Positions 5,523 to 7,669 of a stretch of DNA of 7,669 nt are shown here, in pieces. A program made the position numbers and the translations under genes. A model generated the notes under the pieces. It saw only the letters and a program-made list of their open reading frames with translations. It was not told where the DNA came from and ran no database searches. Position 1 is the stretch's first letter. Each line of letters opens with the position of its first letter. The stretch is from contig DDEO01000207.1 of the NCBI GenBank assembly GCA_002336725.1, positions 8,254-15,922 on the forward strand, written 5' to 3'. This DNA comes from Bacteroidetes bacterium UBA1952 (GTDB lineage Bacteria; Bacteroidota; Bacteroidia; Chitinophagales; Chitinophagaceae).

Positions 5523-5530
5523 CACCCCGA

Positions 5531-7609
5531 ATGCTAAAGACTGCTCCCCTGGTGGATTCTACCAAAACCGACAAGGAAGTTCTGTTGCGCGCCTACCGCC
5601 TGATGATGGCGGCCCGCGCCATGGCCGATACCTACGAGGCCAACCGCGCCCTCTGCAAATATGTTCACAGCACCTCGCGCGGCCACGAAGCCATCCAACT
5701 GGCCACCGCTTTTTGCCTCAGGCCACACGATTGGGTAAGCCCCTACTACCGCGATGAAAGCATTATGCTCGGCATGGGCTGGCGACCTTATGAACTGATG
5801 CTGCAACTGCTGGCCAAAGGCGACGACCCCTTTACCGGCGGACGCGCTTACTATAACCACCCCAACAGCCGCCGCGAAAACCTGCCGAAAATCATTCACC
5901 AAAGCTCGGCAACGGGAATGCAGGCCATCCCCACAACCGGCGTGGCGCAGGGCATTTCTTATATCGAACATCAGAAGCTGCGCGATTTTCCAAGCCCGCC
6001 CGTCGTGGTGTGCTCACTCGGCGACGGCTCTGTAACGGAAGGCGAAGTGGCCGAGGCCTGGCAGTTTGCCGTACTCAAGAAACTGCCCATTATCTATCTG
6101 GTGCAGGACAATGGCTGGGGCATTTCGGTGAGCGCCGAAGAGGCCCGCACGATGGATGCCTACGAATACGCCGCCGGTTTTAAAGGTATGGAGCGCGTGC
6201 GTGTGGACGGAACCGATTTTGAAGCGTCTTATCAAACCATGAAAGATGTGGTGGAACGCGTCCGGAAAAACCGGGGGCCGGTCGTGGTGCAGGCCAATGT
6301 GCCGCTCATCGGACATCACACTTCGGGCGTGCGCCGCGAGTGGTATCGACATGATTTGGAAGCGCATAACAGCAAAGACCCCGGCCTGCGGCTGCGCAAC
6401 CGGCTGCTGGAACTGGGCGTGGCCGAAGAGGCGCTCGACGCGATTGAAAAAGAAGAAGCCGCCTTTATTCAGCGGGAATTTGATGCTGCCGTTGCCGCGC
6501 CGGAACCCGACCCGGCCACGGTTGCGGAATACGTTTTTGCACCCACGCCCATTACCGAAGAACGCGGCATCCGCACCCCTGCCGGACAGGAAAAAGTGGT
6601 GATGGTGGACGCGGCGCTTCATGCCGTGGAAGAAATCATGCAGGATCATCCCGAAGCTTTGCTTTACGGACAGGATGTGGGCAAACGCCTCGGCGGCGTG
6701 TTTCGCGAAGCAGCGACGCTGGGCGATAAATTCGGCGACGAGCGGGTGTTTAATACCGCCATTCAGGAAGCCTATATCATCGGTTCTACGGCGGGTATGA
6801 GCGCCGTGGGCCTGAAGCCGATAGTAGAAGTGCAGTTTGCCGATTATATCTATCCGGGTCTGAATCAACTGGTTACAGAGATTTCCAAGACCTCCTATCT
6901 CTCTTGTGGCAAGTTTTCGGTGAGCGCAGTCATCCGGGTGCCGATTGGCGCTTATGGCGGCGGCGGCCCCTATCACAGTGGCTCGGTAGAAAGCACTTTG
7001 GCGACGATTAAGGGCATTAAAATTGCCTATCCGTCCAACGCTGCCGACCTCAAAGGGCTGATGAAAGCGGCGTTTTACGACCCCAATCCGGTGGTGATGC
7101 TGGAGCACAAGGGCCTCTACTGGAGCAAGGTTCCGGGAACGGAAGATGCCAAAACTGTGGAACCCGACCGCGATTATGTGCTGCCCTTCGGGAAAGGAAA
7201 TGTGGTTTTGCAAGCTTCGGAAGAAGCCATCGAAGGCGGCGACTCGTGCTGCGTAATTACCTACGGCATGGGCGTTCACTGGGCCAAAAACGCGGCGGCG
7301 GCGTTTCCGGGGCGCGTAGAAGTGGTGGATTTGCGCACGATTTATCCCTGTGATGAAGCACTGGTTTTTGAAACCGTGCGCCGCCACGGGAAAGTGCTGG
7401 TACTCACCGAAGAGCAACTGCGCAACTCGTTTGCCGAGGCGCTCGCGGGTCGTATCGCACAAGCCTGTTTTCAATCCCTCGATGCGCCGGTGCAGACGAT
7501 GGGCGCACTCGACCTGCCCGCCGTGCCGATGAACGTAGCACTGGAAGCCGCTATGCTGCCCACGCTGGAAAAAGTACAGGCCAAAATCGGCGAGACGCTT
7601 TCGCTTTAA
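5531..7609 (+). CDS. Fused alpha-beta 2-oxoacid dehydrogenase E1 (branched-chain type)
   Basis: This 692-residue, thiamine-diphosphate-dependent E1 decarboxylates a 2-oxoacid and passes the acyl group to the lipoyl domain of an E2 partner in the cytoplasm. Both subunits lie in one chain. The alpha part (about 1-340) has RGHEAIQLA, a YYRDES segment and the cofactor/Mg motif G164-D165-G166 with Asn194 (LVQDNGWGIS). A short linker, FAPTPITEERGIRTPAGQ, leads to the beta part (about 354-692), with YGQDVGKRLGGVFREA, Glu413 in NTAIQEA (equivalent to the Glu that activates the thiamine ring), the GAYGGGGPYHSGSVES loop, and a transketolase-C domain (VITYGMGVHWA; VVDLRTIYPCDEALV). Such single-chain E1s are common in Bacteroidota and usually annotated as branched-chain 2-oxoisovalerate dehydrogenases; pyruvate as substrate is not excluded. 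No E2 or E3 gene is in the window. It is transcribed divergently from the sigma operon. Confidence 0.93.
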   Translation: MLKTAPLVDSTKTDKEVLLRAYRLMMAARAMADTYEANRALCKYVHSTSRGHEAIQLATAFCLRPHDWVSPYYRDESIMLGMGWRPYELMLQLLAKGDDPFTGGRAYYNHPNSRRENLPKIIHQSSATGMQAIPTTGVAQGISYIEHQKLRDFPSPPVVVCSLGDGSVTEGEVAEAWQFAVLKKLPIIYLVQDNGWGISVSAEEARTMDAYEYAAGFKGMERVRVDGTDFEASYQTMKDVVERVRKNRGPVVVQANVPLIGHHTSGVRREWYRHDLEAHNSKDPGLRLRNRLLELGVAEEALDAIEKEEAAFIQREFDAAVAAPEPDPATVAEYVFAPTPITEERGIRTPAGQEKVVMVDAALHAVEEIMQDHPEALLYGQDVGKRLGGVFREAATLGDKFGDERVFNTAIQEAYIIGSTAGMSAVGLKPIVEVQFADYIYPGLNQLVTEISKTSYLSCGKFSVSAVIRVPIGAYGGGGPYHSGSVESTLATIKGIKIAYPSNAADLKGLMKAAFYDPNPVVMLEHKGLYWSKVPGTEDAKTVEPDRDYVLPFGKGNVVLQASEEAIEGGDSCCVITYGMGVHWAKNAAAAFPGRVEVVDLRTIYPCDEALVFETVRRHGKVLVLTEEQLRNSFAEALAGRIAQACFQSLDAPVQTMGALDLPAVPMNVALEAAMLPTLEKVQAKIGETLSL

Positions 7610-7669
7610 AACCCTGAAACTGGATCTTGCTTTCAAAATAAATTCCGCCTTCGCCCCAGCCCGTTAGCC

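Noticed and set aside
6014..7636. 540-residue open frame on the minus strand
   Set aside because: It lies opposite the unmistakable E1 gene; the peptide is His/Arg/Phe-rich with no domain, an antisense shadow caused by high GC at codon position three.
7610..7669. Terminator or next gene after E1
   Set aside because: No convincing inverted repeat with a T-tract and no start of a recognisable protein is visible in these 60 bases.

Overview
This 7.7 kb stretch looks like chromosomal DNA from a member of the Bacteroidota, probably a relative of the Saprospiria/Chitinophagia/Cytophagia. The reasons are an OprO/P-like outer-membrane porin, an ECF sigma factor followed by a membrane-anchored protein ending in an outer-membrane beta-barrel, a single-chain (fused alpha-beta) 2-oxoacid dehydrogenase E1, and promoter-like TAnnTTTG elements of the Bacteroidota type. 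The placement comes from protein and promoter style only; no rRNA or other marker is present.

Layout, left to right. (1) 3-1028, plus: the 3' part of a porin gene cut by the window edge. (2) 1057-1953, minus, convergent with the porin: an exported PAP2-family phosphatase with the full phosphatase signature. (3) 1954-2264: a 311-base gene-free stretch holding a strong minus-strand terminator. (4) 2265-2741, minus: a small lipoprotein of unknown function, apparently its own transcription unit with a TAnnTTTG element upstream. (5) 2933-5248, minus: a two-gene operon of ECF sigma factor and, 15 bases downstream, a 574-residue protein with a cytoplasmic N-terminus, one membrane segment, a roughly 260-residue Pro/Ala/Thr-rich periplasmic linker and a C-terminal beta-barrel, closed by a rho-independent terminator. 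(6) 5249-5530: a divergent promoter region with a four-copy 13-bp tandem repeat. (7) 5531-7609, plus: the fused E1 dehydrogenase. The last 60 bases show nothing recognisable.

How they fit together: the sigma/barrel pair is most simply read as an envelope-sensing regulator in which the downstream protein restrains the sigma factor. The porin, phosphatase and lipoprotein are all envelope proteins, but nothing in the DNA proves that this sigma factor controls them. The E1 enzyme is metabolic and probably unrelated to its neighbours.

The most unusual signal is a DNA-level one: the palindrome TTCCGGAA, often extended to ATTTCCGGAAAT or longer, occurs 11 times by eye, where about 0.1 would be expected by chance. 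Copies lie in intergenic DNA and in genes in all three reading phases, with six in the linker/barrel gene. This resembles a highly iterated palindrome such as cyanobacterial HIP1 more than a protein-level repeat.
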